A stretch of 64,000 bases of DNA from Corallococcus interemptor (GCF_003668875.1 NZ_RAWM01000014.1:45071-109070); one strand, 5' to 3'; positions 1-9,787 are shown, counted from the stretch's first letter. The notes: generated from the letters alone by a model not told the origin. Program-made: numbers and translations.

Positions 1-536
1 ACGTCGCGCTGAAGCGCGCGATACAGGAAGCAACCCTCGGGCTTCAGTCGGGGTACAATATCGAGCGCGATGGAATCCAGTCCGTCATGGAGAGTTCCAA
101 GGAGCGCTTATTGGCGGACCGTCGGCGGCTGGCCTTAAGTGAAGCCGGGCGAGCGTCATTCGAGGCCAAGAAGGCTGAACTCACGGCAGCCATTGAGAAG
201 GCCCTGAGCGAGTCCGGCGAGTCGGTGGGCAAGACGTATCGCTCGCCTCCCCAGATTGCCCTAACGGACCTTACGGCCCCCGTACCGCACGAGAATCCGG
301 AGGTAGCAGCGGCCGCCCAGCGGCATCACGCGTCCCTCGTGCGTGAGTACTCCAAGTTTCTTGCTGACGTCGTAGCGCGCCTTCAAAGGGAGAAGGAGCT
401 GCGCGCCATTTTCGAGACGGAGATGAACGCGCTGGCCCCGGCGCTCCTGTGGCGCATCGAGTGTTTCGAAGCCGGAGGCGACTGGCAGTCAGTCGCAAGC
501 GTAGAAAGGGCTCGATCTCAGCGGCGAGTTCCCTGA
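1..536 (+). CDS. Hypothetical protein, C-terminal part (5' end outside window)
   Basis: The reading frame is open from base 3 to the TGA at 534-536, so the true start lies upstream of the window; the first ATG visible, at 87, is internal. About 177 residues are visible. They are charged and predicted helical, rich in Glu, Arg, Lys and Ala, with no cysteine cluster, signal peptide or membrane segment. One segment (ADVVARLQREKEL) looks coiled-coil-like. I do not recognise the family. The next gene is convergent and a strong hairpin lies between them. Confidence 0.6.
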   Translation, partial: VALKRAIQEATLGLQSGYNIERDGIQSVMESSKERLLADRRRLALSEAGRASFEAKKAELTAAIEKALSESGESVGKTYRSPPQIALTDLTAPVPHENPEVAAAAQRHHASLVREYSKFLADVVARLQREKELRAIFETEMNALAPALLWRIECFEAGGDWQSVASVERARSQRRVP

Positions 537-677
537 GCCGAGAAGAACCGGTCGTTGAAATGTCCTTCACCGCCTCGTACAGCACCGTCCTCTCCGGCCG
601 ACTCCGCCGGTACGCCCACCCGCGCTCCTCCACCCGTTCCTGACCTGCCGCACCTTGTCAGGGCACGGCACGTCCCC

Positions 678-705
678 GGGGCTCCCGCTTGGATTCGGGA
701 GCCCC
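678..705. terminator. Bidirectional terminator-like hairpin
   Basis: A perfect 10-bp stem (GGGGCTCCCG / CGGGAGCCCC) with an 8-nt loop lies between two convergent genes. No T-run follows on either strand, so this is a structural call only. Confidence 0.6.
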
Positions 706-718
706 GAGGCATGGCAGC

Positions 719-3700
719 CTACTTGCGCAGCTTGAACAGCAGCACGTCGGAGCGCCGGGACTGTGGCGTGTACCAGGCGCCGTCCATCTCGAGCGCCTCC
801 TTCAGGCTGCCCGCCACCACGACGCCGTCCGGGGAGGATGCGAGGTGGAACTCATACACGGACGTGAGCCCCAGCACGCGGACCCACCGGGACTCCAGCC
901 CGGGACCGAAGGCCGCCAGCGTGGGCCGGGGCCGTTCGTCCTGCTGCCAACCGACGTCGCCCAGCCCAACGAGATTCCCCGCGCCGGACTGGGTCGTCAC
1001 GATGTTCCCGGCCCCGTCCACCACCATGTCCGTGAACCCGAAGTGCGCGAACTGCCGTAGGGCCACGTCCCCACCCGCCGCGGTGAGCATGCCCACGAGC
1101 GCATCCCTTGCACCTTCGTATTCCTCCGGCTCGCGGCTGACGTACTGCTGGCCCGCGAACGACAGGTACCCGTTGAAGTTCCCGGTGAAGGCGATGCGCT
1201 GGTCGGGCAGCACGCCCACGGAGGTCACCTCGCCGTAGCGCGCGCTCATCACCCGCGCCCAGCTGAAGTCACCCCCCACGCCATACCGCGCGACGAAACC
1301 TCCGCGCTCCGCGACGGTGCCTCCACCGAAGTCGGTGTTGCTGCCCGCCTGGCCGCCCACGATGACTCCCTCGCTGGCATCCACGGCGACGCTGTTCGCA
1401 CTCGTGCCCACCAGGGACGTCCCGACCAACGCGCGCGACCAGAGATGCGCTCCGTCCCACTGGAGCTTCAGCACGTAGGAGTTCGGGTACGTGTCGTCGT
1501 ACGGGAACGGCTTGCCCGAATACAGCGGCCCGCTGCCGAAGTCCGTGTAGCCCCAGAACGTGCCGACGAGCACCGCGCTGCCATGCGCATCCGTGGCCAG
1601 GTCGAGCACCTCCATCGGATTGTCGTAGTAGTCCTCCGGGTCGCTCGGGTCACCGAACCAGGCCCGGAAGCCGCGCGTCCAGTCCACCGTGCCATCAGGT
1701 TTGAGCTTCATCACCACCATGCCGGAGCCCTGGGGCAGCGGCCCCTTCCCCAGGTCCGGGGCCCCGTCGTAGCTGCCGGCGACCAGCACGTTGCCCACCG
1801 TGGTCACCACCACCTTCTCCAACCGCACCCCCGCCTGCGGGAAGGAGCGCGTCCACGCGACGGCGCCATCCGCCCGGTGCAGGGTGACGGTGTGGCCCGA
1901 CGGAGCCAGCGGGGTCCCCGTGCCGTAGAGCCGGGTGACGACCGCGAACCCGCCATCCGGCGCGGGCGCCACGTGACGGGGAGCCTCCGCCTGCGCGCCT
2001 CCCACCTGACGCATCCAGGCCGTGGTCCCCGACGGCTGTGTGCCCCGGTACGAGCAGAACGGGTTGCTCTCATACGTGATGACCAGCCGGGGCGCGCCGC
2101 CGATGATCTGGCGCGCTTCCGCATCCGTGGAGACGAAGCCCACGCTGTTGGTGCTGTCCGGCAGCAGCGCGAACGCGTACGTCCCGGAGGCCGTCACGGT
2201 GTTCGTCACGTCCAGCTCCACCCACGCATCCCGCGCGACGGCCCCCAGGTCCACCAGCGCTTCGCCCACGGGCGCCGGGCGGTGGTTCCAGTCCGTTGTC
2301 GCCCCGTCGAAACTCGACGCCCGGTAGAGCCGGGGCCCGTTGCCCGTGCCGTCAATGGCATACAGGCGCAGCGCCACCCGCTGGATGCGCTCCTGCCGCA
2401 GCTGGACGTCAAAGATCAGGAAGGCCTCCGCGCGGGGATCCCCGTCCACCCGCAGCGAGGCGTGATGCTGGAACTTCTGGTCCGGCGCATCCGCCGCGGC
2501 GTAGGTGTCGTGCAGCGCGCTGACGGGGACCTCGACGTACTCCGAGCGGGTCAGGCACGCGTCCGCCGGGGCTGTCTTCGCCGCGCCCGTCCAGACGAGC
2601 AGCCGGGGACGCAGCGACACATCCGCGCTCTCCCGCGAGTAGAACGTCACGCCGTCGCTGGAGGTCGGGTACAGCCCGAACGTCACGTCCCCGTTGCCAC
2701 GCACCAGGTCCGTCACGTCGTAGTCCACCCAGCTCCCCGTCGCGAGCCCCTGCGCGTCCTCCACCGGGCTGCCCGTGCGGGCCGGCCGCGAGCTCCACGT
2801 GACGCTGGACTCGCTCCACGGCAGCCCCGTCAGCGCGTACACGGCCGGGCCGTCATCCGACCCCGAGCTCACGTACAGGCGCAGCACCGCGCGCTGCACG
2901 GCCTCCGTCAGCCCCTGCACCGGGAAGCGCAGGTAGGCCTCCTGCATGGGGGCGCTGTCCACCTTGAACGTCGTGGCGCTGCCCTGGGCCGTGCCCGGGC
3001 TCTCCGCGTCGGCGAATGTGTCGGCGCTCGCGGCGAAGAACATCGGCGCGCCGGAGAGCGTGAGCGGCGCGGGCGGCGGCGGCGGGTTGTCCGCCGCGGA
3101 CTCCACGGTGAGGACGAGCTGCGGCTTGTACTCGAAGGACTCGCTCGACCCGAACGTGAGGCTGTCCGTGCCCTTCGCAGACAGGAGGAGGTCCACGCTG
3201 TAGTAGCGGCTGGGGATGTACAGGCCCGACACGTCGAGCTCCACCCAGGTCCCGCTCCTCACGGGCCCCTCGCTGGAGGTGAGCCAGGCGTCGCTCCAGT
3301 ACGGCCGGGTGTTCCACGTCACGCTTTCGTCCCAGATGTGCACGCCCGGCGAGTCGTGCACGGCGACGCCCTGGGCCGCGTTGTTCATCGCGAACAGGCG
3401 CAGCCTCGCGGACGTCACCGTCCCGGAAACGGGGAGCTCGGCCCCGGCGAAGCGCAGGTACGTCAGCGCCTCGGGGGTTCGCGAGACCTTCAAGGTGGAG
3501 GAGGCGCCGAAGCTCGTGTTCGGGGACGCGGCCTCCACATGCGCGTCCTCCGTGGGCGTCAGGACGACCGTCCGCGTCGTGAGCGCCGCGCGCTCCGTGC
3601 TGACGGTCTCCGCCCCGGGTTCACGTGAATCTTCTTCCGCTGCCAGTGGCGCTCCGCACCCACTCAGGGTCGCGAGCGCCACACCCATTCCCCACAACAT

Positions 3701-3724
3701 CCCTGCGACTGTCATCCGTCTCAC
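719..3724 (-). CDS. Large lipoprotein with three DNRLRE (CBM96-like) repeats and a C-terminal repeat region
   Basis: About 1001 residues. The chosen start is a GTG at 3724, which has a purine-rich ribosome-binding site (GAGGGAGAG) about 5 nt upstream; ATGs at 3715 and 3760 are alternatives. A lipoprotein signal ends in the lipobox LSGC (Cys about 23). Three similar modules follow, near residues 45-210, 225-385 and 395-550. Each has a Thr/Asp-rich opening (DTFADAESP), a YLRF strand, an RLRLF/VLRLYV strand and a W..SSVTW..RP signature, as in DNRLRE/CBM96 domains that bind polysaccharide or act as stalks. The last 400 residues are repeated Gly/Asp-rich blades (VDGAGNIV, TDAHGSAVLVG), as in myxobacterial beta-propeller-like surface proteins. 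A role in cell-surface or matrix binding is inferred. Confidence 0.8.
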   Translation of the reverse strand: MRRMTVAGMLWGMGVALATLSGCGAPLAAEEDSREPGAETVSTERAALTTRTVVLTPTEDAHVEAASPNTSFGASSTLKVSRTPEALTYLRFAGAELPVSGTVTSARLRLFAMNNAAQGVAVHDSPGVHIWDESVTWNTRPYWSDAWLTSSEGPVRSGTWVELDVSGLYIPSRYYSVDLLLSAKGTDSLTFGSSESFEYKPQLVLTVESAADNPPPPPAPLTLSGAPMFFAASADTFADAESPGTAQGSATTFKVDSAPMQEAYLRFPVQGLTEAVQRAVLRLYVSSGSDDGPAVYALTGLPWSESSVTWSSRPARTGSPVEDAQGLATGSWVDYDVTDLVRGNGDVTFGLYPTSSDGVTFYSRESADVSLRPRLLVWTGAAKTAPADACLTRSEYVEVPVSALHDTYAAADAPDQKFQHHASLRVDGDPRAEAFLIFDVQLRQERIQRVALRLYAIDGTGNGPRLYRASSFDGATTDWNHRPAPVGEALVDLGAVARDAWVELDVTNTVTASGTYAFALLPDSTNSVGFVSTDAEARQIIGGAPRLVITYESNPFCSYRGTQPSGTTAWMRQVGGAQAEAPRHVAPAPDGGFAVVTRLYGTGTPLAPSGHTVTLHRADGAVAWTRSFPQAGVRLEKVVVTTVGNVLVAGSYDGAPDLGKGPLPQGSGMVVMKLKPDGTVDWTRGFRAWFGDPSDPEDYYDNPMEVLDLATDAHGSAVLVGTFWGYTDFGSGPLYSGKPFPYDDTYPNSYVLKLQWDGAHLWSRALVGTSLVGTSANSVAVDASEGVIVGGQAGSNTDFGGGTVAERGGFVARYGVGGDFSWARVMSARYGEVTSVGVLPDQRIAFTGNFNGYLSFAGQQYVSREPEEYEGARDALVGMLTAAGGDVALRQFAHFGFTDMVVDGAGNIVTTQSGAGNLVGLGDVGWQQDERPRPTLAAFGPGLESRWVRVLGLTSVYEFHLASSPDGVVVAGSLKEALEMDGAWYTPQSRRSDVLLFKLRK

Positions 3725-3907
3725 GCTGACTCTCCCTCTGGGACCACGAGGGAAGGACATGAGCAACGGATGAGCCAGACATTGGGCCGTGGCCGCGCCT
3801 GGTGTTCCTCTGAAGGATTTCCACGCTCGCCGTCTAATTCCTATCGAGTGCGTAGCGGGGCCAGGACAGTTGCCCTGGGAACACTTCGTCGAGGGGGGAC
3901 CACACAG

Positions 3908-4396
3908 ATGTCCAAGAAACTCACCGTGGCGTTCTTGCTGCTGCTCTCCGGTTGTTCGACCACCGCGACCATCTCCCGCGTGGATGGAGGAACCTACACC
4001 GCCAAGATTGTCCGCAGCGATCAGGACTCCCTCTTCGTGAAGACGTCCTCGAATGGAAGTGAGATCGCCATTCCCAGGTCGAACGTCTCGGATATCGACC
4101 ACCCTGGAAATGGCATGGCTGTGTTTGGCGCACTGCTGACTGCCTATGGCGGGCTGAACGTCGCGGCGGGCGCCAGCACGTGCGGCGAGGTCGGCGGCGC
4201 CTACTGTGTCGGCACCTTCCTCCCCGCCGCGGTGGGCCTCTCGACCCTCATCTGGGGCCTGACCACCTGGACCAACTCCACCGACGCGGCGCAGGGCGGC
4301 GCCACGGCCGCCCACACCGGTGCCGTGCCGACCCCGCCATCTGTCTCTGCGTTCGACTTCCGCGGGAGCGCGCCGGGCTCCGCCCAACGCCGCTGA
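3908..4396 (+). CDS. Small lipoprotein of unknown function
   Basis: 162 residues starting MSKKLTVAFLLLLSGCSTT: a short basic N-terminus, a hydrophobic core and the lipobox LSGC with Cys at residue 16. A short basic/polar beta-rich region follows (TYTAKIVRSDQDSLFVKT). Next come two hydrophobic Gly/Ala-rich stretches (about 65-85 and 100-120), the second flanked by Cys residues, and then a Pro/Ala-rich tail. The ATG at 3908 is preferred over upstream in-frame starts because it directly precedes the signal peptide. It is divergent from the DNRLRE lipoprotein. No family recognised. Confidence 0.7.
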   Translation: MSKKLTVAFLLLLSGCSTTATISRVDGGTYTAKIVRSDQDSLFVKTSSNGSEIAIPRSNVSDIDHPGNGMAVFGALLTAYGGLNVAAGASTCGEVGGAYCVGTFLPAAVGLSTLIWGLTTWTNSTDAAQGGATAAHTGAVPTPPSVSAFDFRGSAPGSAQRR

Positions 4397-4561
4397 GCAT
4401 CCGCGCGCCGGCGAGGCACCGGGATTCTTCCACGCGGCGGAAGAGTCCCTGCCGGGCGGTGGGGATTCAGTCAGCGGACGCCGCCTCATAAATCTCTCCT
4501 CGACGCCCATACCAGGGCAGACGGCGGCACTTCGGCTCGCCGTAGCAACGAGGGGAAGATC

Positions 4562-5272
4562 ATGAACTCCCATCAGCAGGTCGCCATCATCACGGGCGCT
4601 TCGCAGGGCATCGGGGCCGGGCTCGTCCAGGCATACCGGGGCCGCGGCTACCGCGTCGTCGCGACCTCCCGCTCCATCAAGCAGGGCAGCGATCCGGAAG
4701 TGCTCGCCGTCGCGGGCGACATCGGCGATGCCTCTACCGCCGAGCGCGTGGTCAACGAGGCCATTGCGCGCTTCGGGCGCATCGACACGCTGGTCAACAA
4801 CGCCGGCATCTTCATCGCAAAGCCGTTCACGGACTACACGGCTGACGACTTCACCGCGATGCTCAAGACCAACCTCGGTGGCTTCTTCCACGTCACGCAG
4901 CGCGCCCTCGTGCAGATGGTGAAGCAGGGCTCCGGCCACATCGTCAGCATCACCACGCCCTTCGTGAACCAGGCCATCGCGGGCGTTCCGACGGGGCTCG
5001 CGAACCTCACCAAGGGCGGCATCAGCTCCGTGACCCGCGAACTCGCGGTCGAGTTCGCGGGGAGGGGTATCCGCGTCAACGCGGTCGCCCCGGGCTTCAT
5101 CAAGACCCCCATCCACGCGCCGGAGTCCCACGCGTTCCTCGCCACCTTGATCCCCGCGAAGCGCATGGGCGAGGTCAGCGACGTCACGGATGCGGTGCTC
5201 TACCTCGAGGGTGCCAGCTACGCGACGGGGGAGATCCTCTACGTCGATGGCGGGCAGAACGCCGGTCGCTGA
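4562..5272 (+). CDS. SDR-family NAD(P)-dependent oxidoreductase
   Basis: 236 residues, normal for a classical short-chain dehydrogenase. The Rossmann motif TGASQGIG is at residues 12-19, NNAG near residue 80, and the C-terminal DGGQ is typical. The catalytic Tyr-x-x-x-Lys is not intact: the region after SITTPFVNQ reads GLANLTKGG, so the Lys is kept but the Tyr position looks substituted. An AGGGGA ribosome-binding site precedes the ATG. The tautomerase gene follows after 12 bp, so the two are probably one transcript. The convergent LysR gene is the obvious candidate regulator. The substrate is unknown. Confidence 0.88.
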   Translation: MNSHQQVAIITGASQGIGAGLVQAYRGRGYRVVATSRSIKQGSDPEVLAVAGDIGDASTAERVVNEAIARFGRIDTLVNNAGIFIAKPFTDYTADDFTAMLKTNLGGFFHVTQRALVQMVKQGSGHIVSITTPFVNQAIAGVPTGLANLTKGGISSVTRELAVEFAGRGIRVNAVAPGFIKTPIHAPESHAFLATLIPAKRMGEVSDVTDAVLYLEGASYATGEILYVDGGQNAGR

Positions 5273-5284
5273 AGGGAGCCTGCC

Positions 5285-5521
5285 ATGCCCATCGTCACCA
5301 TCCAGGTTACCCGTGAGGGCTCCGGCCCCGGCCGGGACTCCGTCACTCCCGAGGAGAAGGCCCGCCTGATTGCAGGCACCAGCCAGCTCCTGCTCGACGT
5401 GCTGAACAAGCCCCTCGACTCGACCTACGTGGTCATCCAGGAGGTCGAGCTGGAGGACTGGGGCTGGGGCGGCTTGCCGGCGCTCGAGTTCCGCAAGCGG
5501 CGCGCCGCGGGCACGTCGTGA
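5285..5521 (+). CDS. 4-oxalocrotonate tautomerase-like protein
   Basis: 78 residues beginning MPIVTIQVTREG. Pro2, which becomes the N-terminal catalytic proline once Met is removed, and the following beta strand are diagnostic of the tautomerase superfamily. The helix EEKARLIAGTSQLLLDVLNK and the strand TYVVIQEVELEDWG also match. It lies 12 bp after the SDR gene, with a GGGAG ribosome-binding site in the gap. Family members interconvert keto and enol forms of small acids; the natural substrate here is unknown. Confidence 0.85.
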   Translation: MPIVTIQVTREGSGPGRDSVTPEEKARLIAGTSQLLLDVLNKPLDSTYVVIQEVELEDWGWGGLPALEFRKRRAAGTS

Positions 5522-5548
5522 AGCCGCACGGAGACCGCCAGGGCCCCG

Positions 5549-6484
5549 TCAGCCCTGGAAGGCCTGGGCCTGCACGGAGAGCCTCGAGAACTCGGCGCGC
5601 AGGCGTGGCACCGCGAAGTCCATGAAGGCGCGGACCTTGGGCACCGAGATGCGCCCCTGCGGAGTGAGGAGGTGCACGGGGAGGGCTGACGGCTCGGCGT
5701 TGCGCAGGAGGACCTTCAGCGAGCCATCCTGGACGCGCTCCGCGACATGGTACGTGTAGAGCCGGGTCACGCCGTGGCCGTCCACCGCGGACGCGAGCGC
5801 GGCCCGCACGCTGTTGACCACGAGCCGCGGCTTGAAGTGCACGGAACGGGAGACGGCGCTTCCGGCGGCGGGCGGAAACACCCATGCATCGTGCCCGAAG
5901 TGCGTCGTGGTGATGATCCGGTGCCTGCCCAGGTCCGCCGGCTCGAGGAGGGGCGGATGCCCGGCGAGGTAGCGCGGCGATGCCACGACGACCCGCTTCA
6001 CGTCGCCCCCGACACGGACGGCGACGAGGGAGGAGTCGGGCAGCTCGGCGACGCGCAGCGCGACATCGATGCCTTCCTCGACGAGGCTGGCGTAACGGTC
6101 GAGCAGGACGAGGTTCACCGAGACCTCGGGGTAGGCCTCCAGGTAGGCGTCGAGGATGGGCCGCAGGATCTCCTCGCCGCTGATGGGGGGTGCGCTGATC
6201 GTGAGCGTCCCCCTCGGAGCGACGCGCTCGCCCGCGGCGCTCAGCTCGGCCTCCTCCAAATCCGCCAGGATGCGGCGGCACGCGGACGCATAGCGCTCAC
6301 CTGCCTCGCTGAGCTTGAGCGTGCGGGTGGTGCGGTGCAGCAGCTCGGCGCCAATGTGTTGCTCCAGCAACGCGATGGCACGGCTCACTGCGGCCGGCGA
6401 GCGCGCGAGCCGGCGGCCAGCGCCCGCCAGGCTGCCCTCGTCGAGCGCCGCGACAAACACCTTCATCGCCTCGATGCGATCCAT
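5549..6484 (-). CDS. LysR-family transcriptional regulator
   Basis: 311 residues from the ATG at 6484, preceded by AGAGGGGA. The N-terminal winged helix-turn-helix is clear: AMKVFVAALDEGSLAGAGRRLARSP.AVSRAI..LE, ending in the family signature LLHRTTRTLKLSEAGE. The substrate-binding domain (about 90-300) opens with RGTLTISAPP. It is convergent with the SDR/tautomerase pair, with 27 bp between stop codons, so it could regulate them from a distance; no direct evidence. The closest subtype is the CrgA/DsdC-like LysR group often found beside SDR genes. Confidence 0.92.
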   Translation of the reverse strand: MDRIEAMKVFVAALDEGSLAGAGRRLARSPAAVSRAIALLEQHIGAELLHRTTRTLKLSEAGERYASACRRILADLEEAELSAAGERVAPRGTLTISAPPISGEEILRPILDAYLEAYPEVSVNLVLLDRYASLVEEGIDVALRVAELPDSSLVAVRVGGDVKRVVVASPRYLAGHPPLLEPADLGRHRIITTTHFGHDAWVFPPAAGSAVSRSVHFKPRLVVNSVRAALASAVDGHGVTRLYTYHVAERVQDGSLKVLLRNAEPSALPVHLLTPQGRISVPKVRAFMDFAVPRLRAEFSRLSVQAQAFQG

Positions 6485-6716
6485 GTCCCCTCTTCCGCGG
6501 CGCAGGGTGCCCCTCATCCGTGGGGGGCCCCCGCGGCAAGCCGGTTGACGGTGTACCGCAGGTCACCCCGGCCCCTCCGCGGGTGTGACGCGGTCATATC
6601 CGGAGACGAGCGCGGAACACAGGGGCCCGCTTCCTCCCACCGCGAGGTCTTGTCCGAGGGCGGCCACGTCCTCAGCCTCTTCCATGGAGGGCACTCAGCC
6701 CCTGGGAGACAGAGCC

Positions 6717-7319
6717 ATGAGAACAGGACGCGGTACCCACTTCGGATTCACCCTGCTCGTCGGAATGATGCTGTTCGCCGCGGGCTGCGCCTCGACGAGC
6801 GTAGGCAAGACCTGGAAGAGCCCGGCGCTCGCCCAGCAGCCTCCTCTCAAGAAGGTCGTCGTCGTGGCGATGGTGCCGAGCGAAGCCACCCGACAGCAGC
6901 TTGAGCAGGAGCTGTCGACAAAGCTGTCGCAGGAGGGCGTCCAGGCCGTCAAGAGTTCCGACGTCCTCCCCTCGGGAGCGAAGCCCGACAAGGACACGAT
7001 CCGGAACGCCATCGAGGGAAAGGGGTACGACGGCATCCTGGTGGCTCGCTTCGCGGGAGTCGATCAAGACGTCAACGCCTATCCCGGCATGTCCTACTAC
7101 GGCTACTTCGGCGCCTACGGTCCAATGGACTACTCCGTGACGGAGGAGGCGAAGATGCAGGTCAGCCTCTTCGACGCCCGAGGCGAGAACGGACAGCTGC
7201 TGTGGAGCACGAACACCAAGACCTACGAGTCCTCGGACATCCAGAAGGAGGTCCCGGGTCTCGCGGATGCCATCGTCAAGAGCATGGCCAAGGACGACGT
7301 GGTTGGGAGCGCGAGCTGA
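6717..7319 (+). CDS. Lipoprotein of unknown function
   Basis: 200 residues from the ATG at 6717, preceded by GGGAGACAGA. Signal peptide with lipobox FAAGC. The mature part has a K..KVVVVAMVPSEATRQQLEQELSTKL segment like the start of CsgG/TolB-N-like or DUF4136-like lipoprotein folds. A Tyr/Gly-rich loop follows (PGMSYYGYFGAYGP), then a strand reading KMQVSLFDARGENGQLLWS. An outer-membrane or periplasmic location is inferred from the lipobox, which has Ala at +2. Confidence 0.75.
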   Translation: MRTGRGTHFGFTLLVGMMLFAAGCASTSVGKTWKSPALAQQPPLKKVVVVAMVPSEATRQQLEQELSTKLSQEGVQAVKSSDVLPSGAKPDKDTIRNAIEGKGYDGILVARFAGVDQDVNAYPGMSYYGYFGAYGPMDYSVTEEAKMQVSLFDARGENGQLLWSTNTKTYESSDIQKEVPGLADAIVKSMAKDDVVGSAS

Positions 7320-7426
7320 CGCAAGGCGGCTGGGCCCGGATGGATGACGGGCTTCATTCCCCGAGGGGCGCTCCGGCAGGTTGAATTTTCGGACCGGAGC
7401 GCAGGGACAGCTCCTAGACTGAAGCG

Positions 7427-8389
7427 ATGTGGCGCCGGTATTCCCAGTGGCTCGATGCGGGCGAAACCGACGGAGATCCGCTCGGGGCGCCGATGCTGTG
7501 GCCCGACGGGCTTCACATCGCCGCGAACGGGCGCGGGCGCATCTTCCTCTGGAGTCTGGCGACCGGTGAGTGCACGCGGGTCCTGAAGACGGGCGCCATC
7601 TGCCGGAATGGAGAGCCCTGGTTCCGGCTGGCGGGGGAAGCCGAGCTGGGCCGCGTGCTCGAGGCGTACAAGATCCGCGGCCTGGCCGTCTGGGACTCCA
7701 AGGACTGGAGACGCGTGCAGACCTTCGAGGGCCACGCAGAGGAGGTCCAGGCCGCGGCGGTCGTCAGCGAGGACCGCGTCGTCTCCATCAGCGCCGACAG
7801 CAGCGCGCGGCTGTGGGACGCATGGACGGGCGAGAACCTGCGCACGCTGGAGACCGGACCGCTCTACGCGCTCGCGCATGCCCCCGCCCGGGGCCTCGTC
7901 GCCGTGGGCGGAAGCAACGGCGCCGTGCACCTGCTCGAAGCCCTCACGCTCAACGTCCGCGCCCTCTTCCACCTGCGCATGGCCACCGCGCGCCATGAGC
8001 CCCTCGGCGCCGGGCGAAAGGAACAGCTCGGCATCGCGCGGAACCGCCCGTCGAACACCCTCCGGGCGCTGGCCTGGCACCCCGACGGAGAGCACCTCCT
8101 CTGCGGGTCCTGGGACTTCGTGGCCCACATGCTCCACAGCAGCACCGGACGCGTCGTGCGGCAATGGCAGGGCCATGCGGACGGGGTGGACTTCGTCGCG
8201 GTGGAGCCCTCGCGCGGGCTGCTGTGCACCGGGAGTTCCGATGGCACCGTGCGCGTCTGGTCGCTCGACTCCACCGAGTGCCTCGCCGTGCACGACGTCG
8301 GCCACGCCGACCTGGGCGGCCTGCTGGTGCACGACGGGACGCTCTACGTGACGTGTCGGCGGGAGCTGTTGTCGGTGCCTCTGGGCTAG
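7427..8389 (+). CDS. WD40-repeat protein
   Basis: 320 residues, no signal peptide, so probably cytoplasmic. WD40 blades are visible: GLAVWDSKDWRRVQTFEGHAEEV with RLWDAWTGENLRTL (about 85-145), then GSWDFVAHMLHSSTGRVVRQWQGHADGVD (about 225-255) and GSSDGTVRVWSLDSTECL (about 268-285). These have the Gly-His start and Trp-Asp end of the repeat. The number of clear blades (4-5) is below the usual seven, so some are degenerate. Such proteins act as interaction platforms. The neighbours give no hint of a partner. Confidence 0.85.
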   Translation: MWRRYSQWLDAGETDGDPLGAPMLWPDGLHIAANGRGRIFLWSLATGECTRVLKTGAICRNGEPWFRLAGEAELGRVLEAYKIRGLAVWDSKDWRRVQTFEGHAEEVQAAAVVSEDRVVSISADSSARLWDAWTGENLRTLETGPLYALAHAPARGLVAVGGSNGAVHLLEALTLNVRALFHLRMATARHEPLGAGRKEQLGIARNRPSNTLRALAWHPDGEHLLCGSWDFVAHMLHSSTGRVVRQWQGHADGVDFVAVEPSRGLLCTGSSDGTVRVWSLDSTECLAVHDVGHADLGGLLVHDGTLYVTCRRELLSVPLG

Positions 8390-8493
8390 CACCGCGCGAG
8401 ATGTTCAATGCCGTCCATTCGTCCAGGTCCGCAGGGGGGCATCCTCCGCGGGAGCTGCTGTCGTGGTCCGCCCTCGCATCCCCGGGAGCCTCC

Positions 8494-9696
8494 ATGACGC
8501 AGTCCAGGACGGCCGTACTCGCGCTGCTCATCACCCTCGCGCTCGCCCCTCCAGTGGCCATGGCGGGCCAGAGCGCCTCCACCCGCTGGGCGGCGAGCCG
8601 GGGTGACTTCCTCACCTGGCAGCTCAGCGGCGTGGGCCGCGCGGCGGATGGCTCGCTCCAGCTGCTTTCCGGCCAGTCCTGGTCCGGCACCGACCCCTAC
8701 GGGCCGGGTGGCTACTACGGCGGCACCTATTACAACGGCGGCTCCTTCTTCCAGGGCGAGGCCACGAGCCCCATCGTCTCCAGCGCGTTCGGCTTCCGTG
8801 AAGCCATCGCCTCATGGGAGGCCACCACGCCCACGGGCACCTGGGTGGAGACGCTCGTGCGCGTGCAGGTGGGCGGCGCCTGGACGAAGTGGTTCAGCCT
8901 GGGTGTCTGGGCTTCGGACGCGTCCACGGTGCAGCGCCACTCGGCGGACTCGCAGGCGGACACCGTGGCGAGGGTCTCCATCGACACGCTCCTCGTCACC
9001 GCGAAGAAGAGCGCCGCGACCGCGTGGCAGGTGAAGACGCGGCTGTTCAGCGCGAACGGCGTGGCCACGCCCACGCTGCACGCCAGCGCGCTCACCACCT
9101 CCACCTCGCCGGAGACGCGGCCCACCGTGCCCGCGGGCAACCCGGCCCGCTGGAACCAGGTGCTCGCGGTGCCGCGGTGCTCGCAGATGGTCTATCCGGA
9201 CGGCGGCGAGGTCTGGTGCAGCCCCACGTCCACGGCGATGGTGCTCCAGTACTGGACGGCGGACACGCGGGGCTGCGAGGCGAACGTGCGCGCGGCCGTC
9301 GCGGGGGTGCATGACTGGTATTACGGCGGTCACGGCAACTGGCCCTTCAACACCGCGTACGCGGCGGGCCAGGGCTTCCAGGCGCACGTGGCGCGCTTCA
9401 CGAGCTTCGCGCAGCTGGAGCCGTGGCTCTCCGCGGCAGTGCCCGTCATCCTCAGCGTCGCGTGGGGCAAGGGTGAGCTGACCGGCGCGCCCATCCCCTC
9501 CACCGCGGGCCACCTCCTCGTGCTCGCGGGCTTCGACGCGGTGGGAAACCCCGTGGTGAACGACCCGGCGGCCGCCAGTGACACCGCCGTGCGGCGCACC
9601 TACTCCCGTTCGGAATTGGAGCCGCTGTGGCTCTCGCGCTCCGGAGGCACCGCCTATCTCGTCTACCCCCGGGATTGGCCGCTGCCCGCGCTGTAG
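8494..9696 (+). CDS. Secreted C39-like cysteine peptidase
   Basis: 400 residues from the ATG at 8494, with a Sec signal peptide ending PPVAMAGQ. The first half has a beta-rich region with an aromatic/Gly patch (YGPGGYYGGTYYNGG). The C-terminal half (about 220-400) is a peptidase_C39_2 fold: VPRCSQMVYPDGGEVWCSPTS carries the candidate nucleophile Cys in the WCSPTS motif, and AGHLLVLAGFD and VVNDPAA supply the His and Asp. Secreted proteolysis or amidase activity on peptides is inferred. No partner transporter is adjacent, so this is not a bacteriocin exporter. Confidence 0.85.
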   Translation: MTQSRTAVLALLITLALAPPVAMAGQSASTRWAASRGDFLTWQLSGVGRAADGSLQLLSGQSWSGTDPYGPGGYYGGTYYNGGSFFQGEATSPIVSSAFGFREAIASWEATTPTGTWVETLVRVQVGGAWTKWFSLGVWASDASTVQRHSADSQADTVARVSIDTLLVTAKKSAATAWQVKTRLFSANGVATPTLHASALTTSTSPETRPTVPAGNPARWNQVLAVPRCSQMVYPDGGEVWCSPTSTAMVLQYWTADTRGCEANVRAAVAGVHDWYYGGHGNWPFNTAYAAGQGFQAHVARFTSFAQLEPWLSAAVPVILSVAWGKGELTGAPIPSTAGHLLVLAGFDAVGNPVVNDPAAASDTAVRRTYSRSELEPLWLSRSGGTAYLVYPRDWPLPAL

Positions 9697-9787
9697 CGGC
9701 TCGTCACGCATTTGCGCTTCCTGCTCAACGGCAGGGAGCCGCGCTGGGTGCGTTGACTGGGGTACGCTGGTCATCCATGGAGAGCAC